Assembly: GCF_023534745.1 (NCBI RefSeq)
Contig: NZ_JAMHJQ010000002.1
Span: 195,761-259,760, forward strand
Source: Streptomyces sp. 35G-GA-8
GTDB taxonomy: Bacteria > Actinomycetota > Actinomycetes > Streptomycetales > Streptomycetaceae
DNA length: 64,000 bases
Reading direction: 5' to 3'
Below, one piece after another: positions 17,351 through 25,492 of the stretch. The position numbers and the translations under genes are program-made. The stretch's first letter is position 1; each line of letters starts with the position of its first letter. The notes under the pieces were generated by a model, which saw nothing but the letters and a program-made list of their open reading frames with translations, had not been told where the DNA came from and made no database searches.

Positions 17351-18712
17351 ATGGCCGCCGGCCGACGAACGGACGAGCTCAACGGACTCAGCGGGTCTCA
17401 GGAAGTCAGCGGGCTCCAGGAAGTCAGCGGGCTCCAGGAACTCAGCGGGCTCCAGGAGCTGAGCGACGAACGCGTCGACCACCGCTTCAAGGCCCTCCCG
17501 CCGGACGCGGACGGCCTGACCGTCGGCGCGCTCGCCGCCGAGCGCCGCTCGCTGTTCACCGGTGGCTTCACCACCCCGGTCCTCGCCCTCTCCGCCGAAT
17601 CGGTCGAGCACAACCTCACCCTCCTGGAGACCTACTCCGAGCGGCACGGCCTCGCCTTCGCCCCGCACGGCAAGACCTCCATGTCCCCCCAGCTGTTCGC
17701 GCGCCAGCTGGAGCGCGGCGCCTGGGGCATCACCGCAGCCGTACCCCACCAGGCCCGTGTCTACCGCGCGTTCGGCATCCAGCGGATCTTCCTCGCCAAT
17801 GAAGTGGTCGACGCGGCGGCCCTGCGCTGGCTCGCCGCCGAGCTGGACCGCGATCCGGGCTTCCGCTTCGTCTGTTATGTCGACTCCGTACGCGGTGTCG
17901 AGCTGATGGACGAGGCCCTGCGGGCCGCCGGCGCCGCCCGTCCGGTGGAGGTCGTGGTCGAGCTGGGCGCGGGTGAGGGGGCGCGCACCGGCGCGCGTAC
18001 GGAGGCGGAGTGCGCGGCGGTCGCGGACGCGGTGGCGGCCGTACCGACCCTGCGGCTGACCGGGGTCGCCGGTTACGAGGGCGAGGTGCCGGGGGCCGAC
18101 GGCGAGTCCGTGCGCGCCTGGCTGCGCCGACTGGTCGCGCTGGCGGTGGAGTTCGACGCGGCGGGGCGGTTCGGGGACACGGACGAGATCGTGGTCAGCG
18201 CGGGCGGCAGCGCCTGGTTCGACGCGGTCGCCGATGTCTTCACCGAGATCCCCGCCCTCTCCCGGCCCGTGCTGAAGCTGCTGCGCTCAGGCGCGTACGT
18301 CTCGCACGACGACGGCCACTACCGCCATCTCACCCCCTTCAACCGCGTCCCCGAGGAGGGCTCCCTCCAGCCGGCCTTCCGGCTCTGGGCGCAGGTCGTC
18401 TCCCGCCCGTCGCCCGGGCAGGCGTTCGTCAACGCCGGCAAGCGGGACGCGGCGTACGACCTCGATCTGCCGGTGGCGCGGGTGGTACGGGACGGCCGCA
18501 CCGGCGAGATCCGCCCGGCGACGGGCATCACGGTGACGGGCCTGTCCGACCAGCACGGCTGGCTGACCACGACATCCGAAGCCGCTCTGGAGGTCGGCGA
18601 CTGGGTCGGGATGGGGCTGTCCCACCCCTGTACGTCGTTCGACAAGTGGCAGCTGATCCCGCTGGTGGAGGCGGACGGCACGGTCACCGACCTCATCCGT
18701 ACGTTCTTCTGA
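17351..18712 (+). CDS. PLP-dependent amino acid deaminase (DSD1/D-threonine-aldolase-like fold III)
   Basis: A 453-aa fold-type III PLP enzyme. HGKTSMSP carries the likely Schiff-base Lys, and the C-terminal SHPCTSFDKW carries the His-x-Cys metal pair of the D-serine dehydratase/D-threonine aldolase family. Proteins of this group are commonly labelled amino acid deaminase; D-amino acids are the expected substrates. The ATG at 17351 has GGGAGG upstream. Residues 14-37 are four tandem six-residue units (SGxQE[VL]), not a family feature. The D-aminoacylase gene starts 10 bp after the stop, so acylase and deaminase form one operon. Confidence 0.85.
   Translation: MAAGRRTDELNGLSGSQEVSGLQEVSGLQELSGLQELSDERVDHRFKALPPDADGLTVGALAAERRSLFTGGFTTPVLALSAESVEHNLTLLETYSERHGLAFAPHGKTSMSPQLFARQLERGAWGITAAVPHQARVYRAFGIQRIFLANEVVDAAALRWLAAELDRDPGFRFVCYVDSVRGVELMDEALRAAGAARPVEVVVELGAGEGARTGARTEAECAAVADAVAAVPTLRLTGVAGYEGEVPGADGESVRAWLRRLVALAVEFDAAGRFGDTDEIVVSAGGSAWFDAVADVFTEIPALSRPVLKLLRSGAYVSHDDGHYRHLTPFNRVPEEGSLQPAFRLWAQVVSRPSPGQAFVNAGKRDAAYDLDLPVARVVRDGRTGEIRPATGITVTGLSDQHGWLTTTSEAALEVGDWVGMGLSHPCTSFDKWQLIPLVEADGTVTDLIRTFF
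17390..17461 (+). repeat. Four 18-bp tandem repeats in coding sequence
   Basis: Four in-frame 18-bp units (17390, 17408, 17426, 17444) encode SGSQEV, SGLQEV, SGLQEL, SGLQEL near the N-terminus of the deaminase. Units differ by one to a few bases, suggesting slippage-type expansion. The copy number may vary between strains. Confidence 0.9.
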
Positions 18713-18722
18713 GGAGCCCGAC

Positions 18723-20315
18723 ATGGATCTCGTCATTCGCGACGCACGGGTCATCGACGGCACGGGCGGGCCTTCGTACCGCGCCGATGTCGGCCTCGAG
18801 GACGGCCGCATCGCGGCGATACGGCGCGAGGGCGAGCCGCGCCCGTCCGGCGCCCGCGTGCTCGACGCCGCCGGGCTCGCCCTCTCCCCCGGCTTCATCG
18901 ACATGCACGCGCACAGCGATCTCGCCCTGCTGCGGGACCCCGACCACTCCGCGAAGGCCGCGCAGGGCGTCACCCTTGAGGTGATCGGCCAGGACGGGCT
19001 GTCGTACGCGCCCGTGGACGACGCGACCCTCGCACAGGTCCGGCAGGCGATCACCGGCTGGAACGGCGACGGTTCGGATATCGACTTCGACTGGCGCACG
19101 GTCGGCGAATATCTCGACCGGCTGGATCGGGGCATCGCGGTCAACGCCGCGTATCTGATCCCGCAGGGCACGGTCCGTATGTACGCGGTCGGCTGGGACG
19201 ACCGGCCCGCGACGGACGCCGAACTGGACCATATGAAGCGGCTGGTGGCCGAGTCGATGGAGCAGGGCGCGGTCGGGATGTCCTCGGGGCTGACCTACAC
19301 GCCGGGCATGTACGCGGCCGATGCCGAACTCACGGAGCTGTGCCGGGTGGTGGCGGACTACGACGGCTACTACTGCCCGCATCACCGCTCGTACGGCGCC
19401 GGGGCGCTCCAGGCGTACGAGGAGATGGTGACGCTCACCCGGCAGGCGGGCTGCGCCCTCCATCTCGCCCACGCCACCATGAACTTCGGCGTGAACAAGG
19501 GCAGGGCGCCCGAGCTGCTCGCGCTGCTCGACGAGGCGCTGGACGCGGGCGCGGACATCTCGCTCGACACGTATCCGTACACCCCGGGGTGCACCACGCT
19601 CGTGGCGATGCTGCCCAGTTGGGCGAGCGAGGGCGGTCCCGACGCCATCCTGGAGCGGCTGCGCGACGAGACGACCGCCGAGAGGATCCGCCACCACATG
19701 GAGGTGATCGGCGCGGACGGCTGTCATGGCGTGCCCATCGAGTGGGACACCATCGAGATCTCCGGGGTCTCGGCCGCCGGTCTCGCCGGCCATGTCGGCA
19801 GGACGGTCGCGGACTCGGCGGCGCGGGCGGGCGAGGCCCCGTGGACCACGGCCCGCCGGCTGCTGATCGAGGACCGGCTCGGCTCGACGATCCTCCAGCA
19901 TGTGGGCCACGAGGAGAACGTGCGGCAGATCATGCGCCACCGCGTCCACACGGGCGGCAGCGACGGCATCCTCCAGGGCGCCAAGCCGCATCCGCGCGCC
20001 TACGGCACGTTCCCGCGGTATCTGGGCCGGTACGCGCGGGAGTTGGGCATCCTCTCCCTGGAGGAGTGCGTGGCCCACCTCACCGCGCGCCCGGCCGCCC
20101 GGCTCCGGCTGGCCGACCGGGGCCTGGTCCGCGAGGGCTACCGCGCGGACCTGGTCCTCTTCGACCCGGACACCGTCGCGGCGGGCTCCACCTTCGAGGA
20201 ACCGCGCGTGCCGCCGGTGGGCATCCCGTATGTGCTGATCGACGGCCGCTTCGTGATCGAGGACGGCCGCCGCACGAACGTGCTGGCGGGCCGCGCGATA
20301 CGCCGTACGACCTGA
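18723..20315 (+). CDS. N-acyl-D-amino-acid deacylase (amidohydrolase superfamily)
   Basis: A 530-aa cytosolic D-aminoacylase-family amidohydrolase. It begins DLVIRDARVIDGTG and has the metal motif HAHSD (about 62-66), later His residues in HLAHATMNF and the terminal HTGGSDG segment. Classical D-aminoacylases use a metal-binding Cys in a GNCG motif; here the matching loop reads GQDG, so Cys is replaced by Asp. It would release free D-amino acids (or related amines) for the deaminase encoded 10 bp upstream. Substrate class is inferred from family and neighbour. Confidence 0.85.
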   Translation: MDLVIRDARVIDGTGGPSYRADVGLEDGRIAAIRREGEPRPSGARVLDAAGLALSPGFIDMHAHSDLALLRDPDHSAKAAQGVTLEVIGQDGLSYAPVDDATLAQVRQAITGWNGDGSDIDFDWRTVGEYLDRLDRGIAVNAAYLIPQGTVRMYAVGWDDRPATDAELDHMKRLVAESMEQGAVGMSSGLTYTPGMYAADAELTELCRVVADYDGYYCPHHRSYGAGALQAYEEMVTLTRQAGCALHLAHATMNFGVNKGRAPELLALLDEALDAGADISLDTYPYTPGCTTLVAMLPSWASEGGPDAILERLRDETTAERIRHHMEVIGADGCHGVPIEWDTIEISGVSAAGLAGHVGRTVADSAARAGEAPWTTARRLLIEDRLGSTILQHVGHEENVRQIMRHRVHTGGSDGILQGAKPHPRAYGTFPRYLGRYARELGILSLEECVAHLTARPAARLRLADRGLVREGYRADLVLFDPDTVAAGSTFEEPRVPPVGIPYVLIDGRFVIEDGRRTNVLAGRAIRRTT

Positions 20316-20335
20316 CGTACCGGCCCCGGCCCTGC

Positions 20336-20354
20336 CGTGGCTCAGACAGCCACG
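20336..20354. terminator. Short hairpin between convergent genes
   Basis: CGTGGCT and AGCCACG form a perfect 7-bp stem with a 5-nt loop, just after the deacylase and overlapping the end of the PIN gene. It is a plausible but modest terminator. Confidence 0.45.
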
Positions 20355-20719
20355 AGCGCCACCCGCGCCCCGCAGAGCCGGGCCATGTCATCCACATCCG
20401 AGGTAAGCATCACCACCGGACCGGGCTGACGCATCGCGGTGACGGCGACCATCGCGTCCAGGGCGTACTTGTGCCCATGCAGCCCGGTCTCCTGGAGCAA
20501 CTGAGCGGCTTCCTTGGCCCACCCCACGCTCAGCGGCTCCAGACGCACCTGAGACAGGACGTAGTTCCAGCGGGCGTGCTTGATACGCCCATGCTGGACC
20601 TCGATGAGAGTCGCACCGCTGACCACCCGGTCCGCCCCCCGATCAACCGCCGACCGCACGAGATTCATCACAGCCCGGTCCTGCTCCAGGTAGAGCGAGA
20701 GACCTTGGCTGTCGAGCAC
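20342..20719 (-). CDS. PIN-domain toxin (VapC-like)
   Basis: A 125-aa PIN-domain protein, a putative Mg2+-dependent RNase. Acidic residues at the expected places are Asp3 (LDSQG), Glu in LIEVQHG, Asp in YALDAMVA and Asp in LTSDVDDM. It starts at GTG 20719; no better start exists in frame upstream. The start lies 77 nt inside the preceding antitoxin gene in another frame. With that RHH protein it forms a toxin-antitoxin pair. Confidence 0.82.
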   Translation of the reverse strand: MLDSQGLSLYLEQDRAVMNLVRSAVDRGADRVVSGATLIEVQHGRIKHARWNYVLSQVRLEPLSVGWAKEAAQLLQETGLHGHKYALDAMVAVTAMRQPGPVVMLTSDVDDMARLCGARVALVAV

Positions 20720-21026
20720 CGGACTGCCCCGCCCGTCCGACGGCCTCGCGCCACTCCCCCTCCCTACGCTCGGCCCGCGCCCAGACGTCCGCGGCTTCCT
20801 GCTTCTCCACGGGAGTGAAGGCGCCGTGCTCCCGCTCGTACTCCCTCAGGTACGCCAATGTCGCCTGATTACGCAGGTGTTCCTCAACAGCCGCGGCCAC
20901 TATGGCGGACACGCCACGACCACCCGCACTGTCTCGCAGTGCCCGCACAGTGCCCTCGGGGAGCGACACACTGATCGCCTTCGCCGGCCCCTCACCGATT
21001 CCTGGTCCCGTTCGCTCATCCGCCAT
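20643..21026 (-). CDS. Ribbon-helix-helix antitoxin
   Basis: A 127-aa protein. The N-terminal segment AISVSLPEGTVRALRD with a following alanine-rich helix is the RHH DNA-binding fold. The middle (YLREYEREHGAFTPVE) is typical of actinobacterial antitoxins paired with PIN toxins. The last ~25 residues are encoded by DNA that also encodes the toxin N-terminus in another frame. Such antitoxins usually repress their own operon. Confidence 0.8.
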   Translation of the reverse strand: MADERTGPGIGEGPAKAISVSLPEGTVRALRDSAGGRGVSAIVAAAVEEHLRNQATLAYLREYEREHGAFTPVEKQEAADVWARAERREGEWREAVGRAGQSGARQPRSLALPGAGPGCDESRAVGG

Positions 21027-21060
21027 GAGACATGTTTAACAAACGGTTTCAGGATTGCCC

Positions 21061-21408
21061 TCAGGCCGAGGCCAGCCGCAGCACCAGCGCCGCGACGGCG
21101 AGCAGGAGGAGGACGACGACCGGCGCGATCGCGTAGTCCTTGGCCCGCAGGTGCGCGACGGCGGCGCCGATGAAGTAGAGAATCACGCCGATCGCGGCGG
21201 CGACGCCGAGCAGCGGCACCCAGAGCCCGACGACCAGCCCGACCGCGCCCGCCGACTTCAGCGTGGCAAGACGCGGCAGCCAGCTCTCGGGCACACCGAG
21301 CCCGAGCATCGAGCCGACGATCTTCTCCTGCCGGGTGAAGGTACCGACGGCGGAGCCGGTCAGGGCGGCGGCGAGCAGGATGCCGACGACGGCATAGGCG
21401 ATGAACAC
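21061..21408 (-). CDS. DoxX-like membrane protein
   Basis: A 115-aa protein with four membrane helices in the DoxX/DoxD arrangement. I chose GTG 21408, which has AAGAGG 5 nt upstream; an ATG at 21459 would add 17 hydrophilic residues with no ribosome site. The family is linked to thiol/redox stress, but the role here is unknown. A near-perfect palindrome lies about 120 bp upstream. It sits between two toxin-antitoxin modules. Confidence 0.78.
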   Translation of the reverse strand: MFIAYAVVGILLAAALTGSAVGTFTRQEKIVGSMLGLGVPESWLPRLATLKSAGAVGLVVGLWVPLLGVAAAIGVILYFIGAAVAHLRAKDYAIAPVVVLLLLAVAALVLRLASA

Positions 21409-21530
21409 GATGACCTCTTGAGGGAAGACGTGGGCGGCAGCGACAGGCCCCGGATCCACTGGAGCGACCCGGGCGGGACCGCATGGGCAGGGCTGCCATC
21501 GGCCGAGACTCGGCCGAATTTCTTCAGTAC

Positions 21531-21545
21531 CTTACTTTAAGTAAG
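21531..21545. promoter_or_regulatory. Palindrome CTTACTT-T-AAGTAAG
   Basis: A perfect 7+1+7 palindrome in an AT-rich island between the divergent doxX-like and phd-like genes. It resembles operators of HxlR/MarR/TetR-type regulators, which often control DoxX genes. No such regulator gene is adjacent. Confidence 0.55.
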
Positions 21546-21630
21546 CCAGATTGCCCAGACCCGCCCCCCTCTTCGCCACGGGCAAGCACTCGACACCGCC
21601 CAGAATCAGAGAATCAGATACACTGGACTC

Positions 21631-21882
21631 ATGAAGGTGATGACCGCAACCGAAGCCTCCCGGAACTTCGCCGGCGTTCTGGACATGGCCGAGCACGGCG
21701 AGACCATCATCGTCACGCGTGGCGGTAGGCGCCTGGCGATAATCTCGCAGGCCCCGACCGCCAACGGCGCGGATCTCGCAGACCTCCTCGACCGCTTCGT
21801 CGGCACACTGGACGACTCCTTCGAAGACGACGTTCTGGGTACCCGCGACCTGCTGACGACGGAGGACCCGTGGAGCGAGTGA
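21631..21882 (+). CDS. Phd/YefM-type antitoxin
   Basis: An 83-aa protein with the Phd/YefM N-terminal DNA-binding fold (TATEASRNFAGVLDMAEHGETIIVTRGGRRLAII) and an acidic, unstructured C-terminal tail ending in DPWSE that would wrap around the toxin. It overlaps the PIN toxin gene by 13 nt, as is usual in vapBC modules. It is expected to autorepress. Confidence 0.88.
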   Translation: MKVMTATEASRNFAGVLDMAEHGETIIVTRGGRRLAIISQAPTANGADLADLLDRFVGTLDDSFEDDVLGTRDLLTTEDPWSE

Positions 21883-22274
21883 TTCTGGATGCGGGCATCC
21901 TGATCGCCGCAGAGCGCGGCAACGCCGACCTGTCCGACGAACTACGCAGGTCCAACGACGACGTCTGCATCTCCGCCATCTCCGCCGCCGAACTCCTTCA
22001 GGGCGTCGAACTCGCCGACGGGCAACGCCGCGAGAGGCGCCAGGCGTTCATCGAAGGCGTACTGGCACTGGTGCCTGTGGAGGAATACACGCTGACAGTC
22101 GCGCGCACGCACGCCCGACTCCTCGCCCATGTACGGCGTGAGGGCAGGCCCCGCGGGGCTCATGACCTCATCATCGCCGCCACGGCAGCGGCAACCGCCC
22201 GCACCGTCGTCACGCTGGACGCGAAGGCCCGCTTCGGCGACCTGCCCGGCGTCAGCGTGCGCGAGGTGGGCTGA
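21870..22274 (+). CDS. vapC: VapC-type PIN-domain toxin
   Basis: A 134-aa PIN RNase with the four-acidic-residue pattern intact: Asp in VILDAGILIA, Glu in AAELLQGVE, Asp in AHDLIIAATA and Asp near VTLDAKARF. It starts at GTG 21870 inside the antitoxin gene. VapC proteins cleave tRNA or rRNA when freed from antitoxin; the target here is unknown. Confidence 0.88.
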   Translation: MERVILDAGILIAAERGNADLSDELRRSNDDVCISAISAAELLQGVELADGQRRERRQAFIEGVLALVPVEEYTLTVARTHARLLAHVRREGRPRGAHDLIIAATAAATARTVVTLDAKARFGDLPGVSVREVG

Positions 22275-22425
22275 AGCGGGCGCCGGGCGAGGTCGCGGGC
22301 CGTCGTCCGCTTCACCCCCCGCGACGGTGTCGCACGGGGGCGAAGCGGTCCGGTGGGGGCGAAGTGGGCCGGACGTGGCCAAAACCACCGAGCGGCCCCG
22401 CCCGCACCGCCGTAAGGTGGCCGCC

Positions 22426-23637
22426 ATGCAGGTCATCCAGTCGACGAAGCTCGCCAACGTCTGTTACGAGATCCGGGGCCCGGTCCTCGATGAGGCGATG
22501 GCGCTCGAAGCAGCGGGCCACCGCATCCTCAAGCTCAACACCGGCAACCCCGCGGCCTTCGGCTTCGAGTGCCCGCCGGAGATCCTTGAGGACATGCTCC
22601 GCAACCTGTCCGGAGCACATGGCTACGGCGACGCGAAGGGGCTGCTGTCCGCGCGGCGCGCGGTGATGCAGCACTACCAGACCAAGGGCATCGAGCTGGG
22701 CGTCGAGGACATCTACCTCGGCAACGGCGTCTCCGAGCTGATCCAGATGTCGATGCAGGCGCTGCTGGACGACGGCGACGAGGTGCTCGTACCCGCCCCG
22801 GACTATCCCCTGTGGACCGCGTCGGTCTCCCTCGCGGGCGGGACGGCCGTGCACTACCGCTGCGACGAGCAGGCCGACTGGATGCCGGACCTCGCCGACA
22901 TCGAGCGGAAGATCACCGATCGGACCAAGGCGATCGTGATCATCAACCCGAACAACCCGACCGGCGCCGTCTACGGCGAGGAGATGCTCGGCGCGCTCAC
23001 CGAGATCGCCCGCCGCCACAACCTCATCGTCTGCTCCGACGAGATCTACGACCGGATCCTGTACGACGGGGCCACGCACACCCCGACCGCCGCCATCGCG
23101 CCCGATCTGCTCACCCTCACCTTCAACGGGCTGTCCAAGAACTACCGGGTGGCCGGGTTCCGTTCCGGCTGGCTGGCGGTCTGCGGCCCCAAGGCGCACG
23201 CCGGCTCGTACATCGAGGGCCTGACGATCCTGGCCAATATGCGGCTGTGCGCCAATATGCCCTCGCAGCACGCGGTGGCCACGGCGCTGAACGGCCGGCA
23301 GTCGATCCAGGACCTGGTGCTGCCGGGCGGCCGGATCCTGGAGCAGCGGAACACCGCGTACGACCTGCTCACCTCGATCCCGGGCGTGACCTGCGTCAAA
23401 CCCAAAGGCGCGCTCTATCTCTTCCCTCGGCTCGACCCCAAGGTCTTCAAGATCAAGGACGACCGGCAGCTGGTGCTCGATCTGCTGCGCGCCGAGAAGA
23501 TCATGGTCGTGCACGGTACGGGGTTCAACTGGCCGGAGCCGGACCACTTCCGGATCGTGACGCTCCCCGCGGTACAGGATCTGGCCGACGCGGTGACCAG
23601 GATCGGCACGTTCCTGGACGGTTACTCCCAGCCGTAG
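22426..23637 (+). CDS. alaA: AlaA-like pyridoxal-phosphate aminotransferase
   Basis: A 403-aa fold-type I class I aminotransferase. Family motifs are NPNNPTGAVY, SDEIYDRILYDG and the Schiff-base Lys in NGLSKNYRVAGFRSGW. The whole sequence resembles E. coli AlaA (glutamate-pyruvate transaminase), and length matches (405 aa). The ATG at 22426 follows AAGGTGG. It appears monocistronic; the 150 bp upstream contain imperfect direct repeats of GGGGGCGAAG. The assignment to alanine synthesis is by family. Confidence 0.87.
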   Translation: MQVIQSTKLANVCYEIRGPVLDEAMALEAAGHRILKLNTGNPAAFGFECPPEILEDMLRNLSGAHGYGDAKGLLSARRAVMQHYQTKGIELGVEDIYLGNGVSELIQMSMQALLDDGDEVLVPAPDYPLWTASVSLAGGTAVHYRCDEQADWMPDLADIERKITDRTKAIVIINPNNPTGAVYGEEMLGALTEIARRHNLIVCSDEIYDRILYDGATHTPTAAIAPDLLTLTFNGLSKNYRVAGFRSGWLAVCGPKAHAGSYIEGLTILANMRLCANMPSQHAVATALNGRQSIQDLVLPGGRILEQRNTAYDLLTSIPGVTCVKPKGALYLFPRLDPKVFKIKDDRQLVLDLLRAEKIMVVHGTGFNWPEPDHFRIVTLPAVQDLADAVTRIGTFLDGYSQP

Positions 23638-23718
23638 GCCGACATTTGCCGGACTCCACTCAACTTTAGACTGAATCCAAGGTAGGATGGTCTCCTGACC
23701 ACGCCAGGAGGCCCTCCC

Positions 23719-24144
23719 ATGTACGAGCCGATCCGTACCAAGTCGGTCCACTCGCTGGCCGGCACCGCCGACGACTTTCCCCACCGCAGCCGCGAGGAAG
23801 AGCTGAACATCCAGCTCGCCGGGCATCTCTCCGCGCTGCTCGCCGTCACGGACGAGCTGGGTCTCGACGCGGCGGCCGAGTCCATCGCCGGACAGATCGC
23901 CAGGCTGCGCGGGGCCCCGCCGGCCCGGCACGCGGGGCTCACCGGCGCCGATCCGGCCGCGCTGCACCGCCGCGCGCTCGCCCTCGCGGGCCGCGCCCTG
24001 GTCGTCGCCGCCTCGCGCGCCGACACGGCGGCGGCGATCCTCTCCGCCGAGCGGATGGACGCGCACACCGCCGCGCTGCACGAGCCGCACGAATCGCACG
24101 AGCCGCACGAGTCGCACGAGCCCCGGCTCGTCGGCGCCCGCTGA
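23719..24144 (+). CDS. Small hydrophilic protein, unknown
   Basis: A 141-aa protein with a strong CAGGAGG ribosome site and a TAGGAT -10-like box (23683-23688) upstream. It is helical and alanine-rich with no signal peptide. The tail is a charged repeat (HEPHESHEPHESHEP). I do not recognise the family. Confidence 0.65.
   Translation: MYEPIRTKSVHSLAGTADDFPHRSREEELNIQLAGHLSALLAVTDELGLDAAAESIAGQIARLRGAPPARHAGLTGADPAALHRRALALAGRALVVAASRADTAAAILSAERMDAHTAALHEPHESHEPHESHEPRLVGAR
24079..24123 (+). repeat. 18-bp tandem repeat in coding sequence
   Basis: About two and a half copies of an 18-bp unit built on CACGAG/CCG encode the HEPHES repeat at the C-terminus of the small unknown protein. Confidence 0.8.
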
Positions 24145-24328
24145 CGGCCCCGGTCCACGGGCCGCGGAGGCGCGCGGACCGGGCGCCCCACCCGACGCGG
24201 CCCGGCTCAGGTCCCGCTCAAGACCCGCTGAGGACTCGCTCCGGACCCGCTCCGCTCGCGTCCCGGGGAGCGGATCCCTCCGGTTCCGCACCGGGATAGG
24301 CCCTTCACCTTCCGTACACCCAACTCCC

Positions 24329-24349
24329 CCCAGAACATAGGCTTCTGGG
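24329..24349. promoter_or_regulatory. Inverted repeat upstream of the TelA operon
   Basis: CCCAGAA and TTCTGGG form a perfect 7-bp inverted repeat around CATAGGC, 14 nt before the first gene. It may be an operator or leader hairpin. The nearest GGGAG for the GTG start lies at its right edge. Confidence 0.45.
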
Positions 24350-24363
24350 AGCACGCTTCCCTC

Positions 24364-25455
24364 GTGAAACGCATCGTAGGAATCGTTCTGGCGGTGCTGC
24401 TGATCGGCGGCGTGGCAGCGGCTGTCGTGGCAGGCTGGGAATCCCGGGGAACGGGCGAGGGCACGGCAACGAAGACCGTGCGGGGGGTGATCGGTTCGGA
24501 GAAGGGTGAGTTCTTCGCCGATCCCGATGTGGTGAAGGCCCTGGCGGACAAGGGCTTCACCGTCAAGACGGAGACATCCGGCTCCTGGGCGATGGAGGAA
24601 CTGCCCCTCACCGACTATGACTTCGCGTTCCCCGCCTCCCAGGCCCCGGCCAAGGAGCTGGACGCGAAGTACAAGGTGCAGGGCGGCCCGCTGCGGCCCT
24701 TCTACTCGCCGCTGGTCGTCGTGGCGCACCGCCCGGTCGCCCAGGTCCTGGCGCGCAACGGGCTGGCCGCCCTCGAAGGGAAGCCGGGCGAAGAGGCGCA
24801 CGGCACGCTCCGGATGGGCCCGTTCCTCGACGCGGTCCGCGCGGACCGTACCTGGCAGCAGCTCAAGGGCGCCTCGGCGCACGCCGAGCTGAACGGGACG
24901 GTCTTCATCAGCAGCACCGACCCCGAGACCTCCAACTCCGGCGCGCTCTATCTCGCCGCCGCGTCCTTCGTCGCCAACGGCGGCCTCGTCACCGACGCCC
25001 GCGCGGTCGACCGTACGGCGCCGCTGCTCAAGAAGCTGATCGCGCCCCAGGGCGCCCAGCAGACCAGCTCCGACGCGCCGTTCCGTGACTTCATCAGCGG
25101 CGCCGGAAATCCGCTGGTGCTGGTGTACGAGTCGCAGGTGGCCTCGCTGCTGCTCCAGAAGCAGGACGTCGGGGACCTGGTCGTGCTCTACCCGGACACC
25201 ACGGTCAACAGCGACCACACCCTCGTCCCGCTCACGGCCGACGGCCGCGCGCTCGGCGAACTGCTCACCACCGACAAGCGGCTGCGCGAGCTGGTGGTGC
25301 GCCACGGCTTCCGCCCACAGGGAGCGGCGGCCGAGTTCACCGCGGCGACCGCCCCCCACACGGCCTATCTCAACCAGACGCTGACCGGCGTCCACCAGGC
25401 GCCCGTGCCCACCACCCAGTGGCTCCAGGCGATGGCGCGGCGGAGCCGGTCCTGA
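24364..25455 (+). CDS. Membrane-anchored solute-binding-like protein
   Basis: A 363-aa protein starting at GTG, with one N-terminal membrane anchor (about residues 4-24). Its extracytoplasmic part resembles a type 2 periplasmic binding protein (phrases such as SSTDPETSNSGALYLAAASF and NPLVLVYESQ). There is no lipobox. No ABC permease or ATPase is nearby, so it probably acts as a sensor or recognition subunit rather than in uptake. It is the first gene of an operon with telA, a vWA/binding lipoprotein and an XpaC-like gene. Confidence 0.72.
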   Translation: MKRIVGIVLAVLLIGGVAAAVVAGWESRGTGEGTATKTVRGVIGSEKGEFFADPDVVKALADKGFTVKTETSGSWAMEELPLTDYDFAFPASQAPAKELDAKYKVQGGPLRPFYSPLVVVAHRPVAQVLARNGLAALEGKPGEEAHGTLRMGPFLDAVRADRTWQQLKGASAHAELNGTVFISSTDPETSNSGALYLAAASFVANGGLVTDARAVDRTAPLLKKLIAPQGAQQTSSDAPFRDFISGAGNPLVLVYESQVASLLLQKQDVGDLVVLYPDTTVNSDHTLVPLTADGRALGELLTTDKRLRELVVRHGFRPQGAAAEFTAATAPHTAYLNQTLTGVHQAPVPTTQWLQAMARRSRS

Positions 25456-25492
25456 TGCCCAACCGGCGCAGACACACACCCAGGGGGACCAG

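Noticed and set aside
20342-22274. Possible mobile element remnant around the toxin-antitoxin genes
   Set aside because: No transposase, integrase, terminal repeats or target duplications were seen.
22275-22425. Direct repeats of GGGGGCGAAG before the aminotransferase
   Set aside because: They are imperfect and GC-rich, so chance similarity is likely; no operator claim is made.
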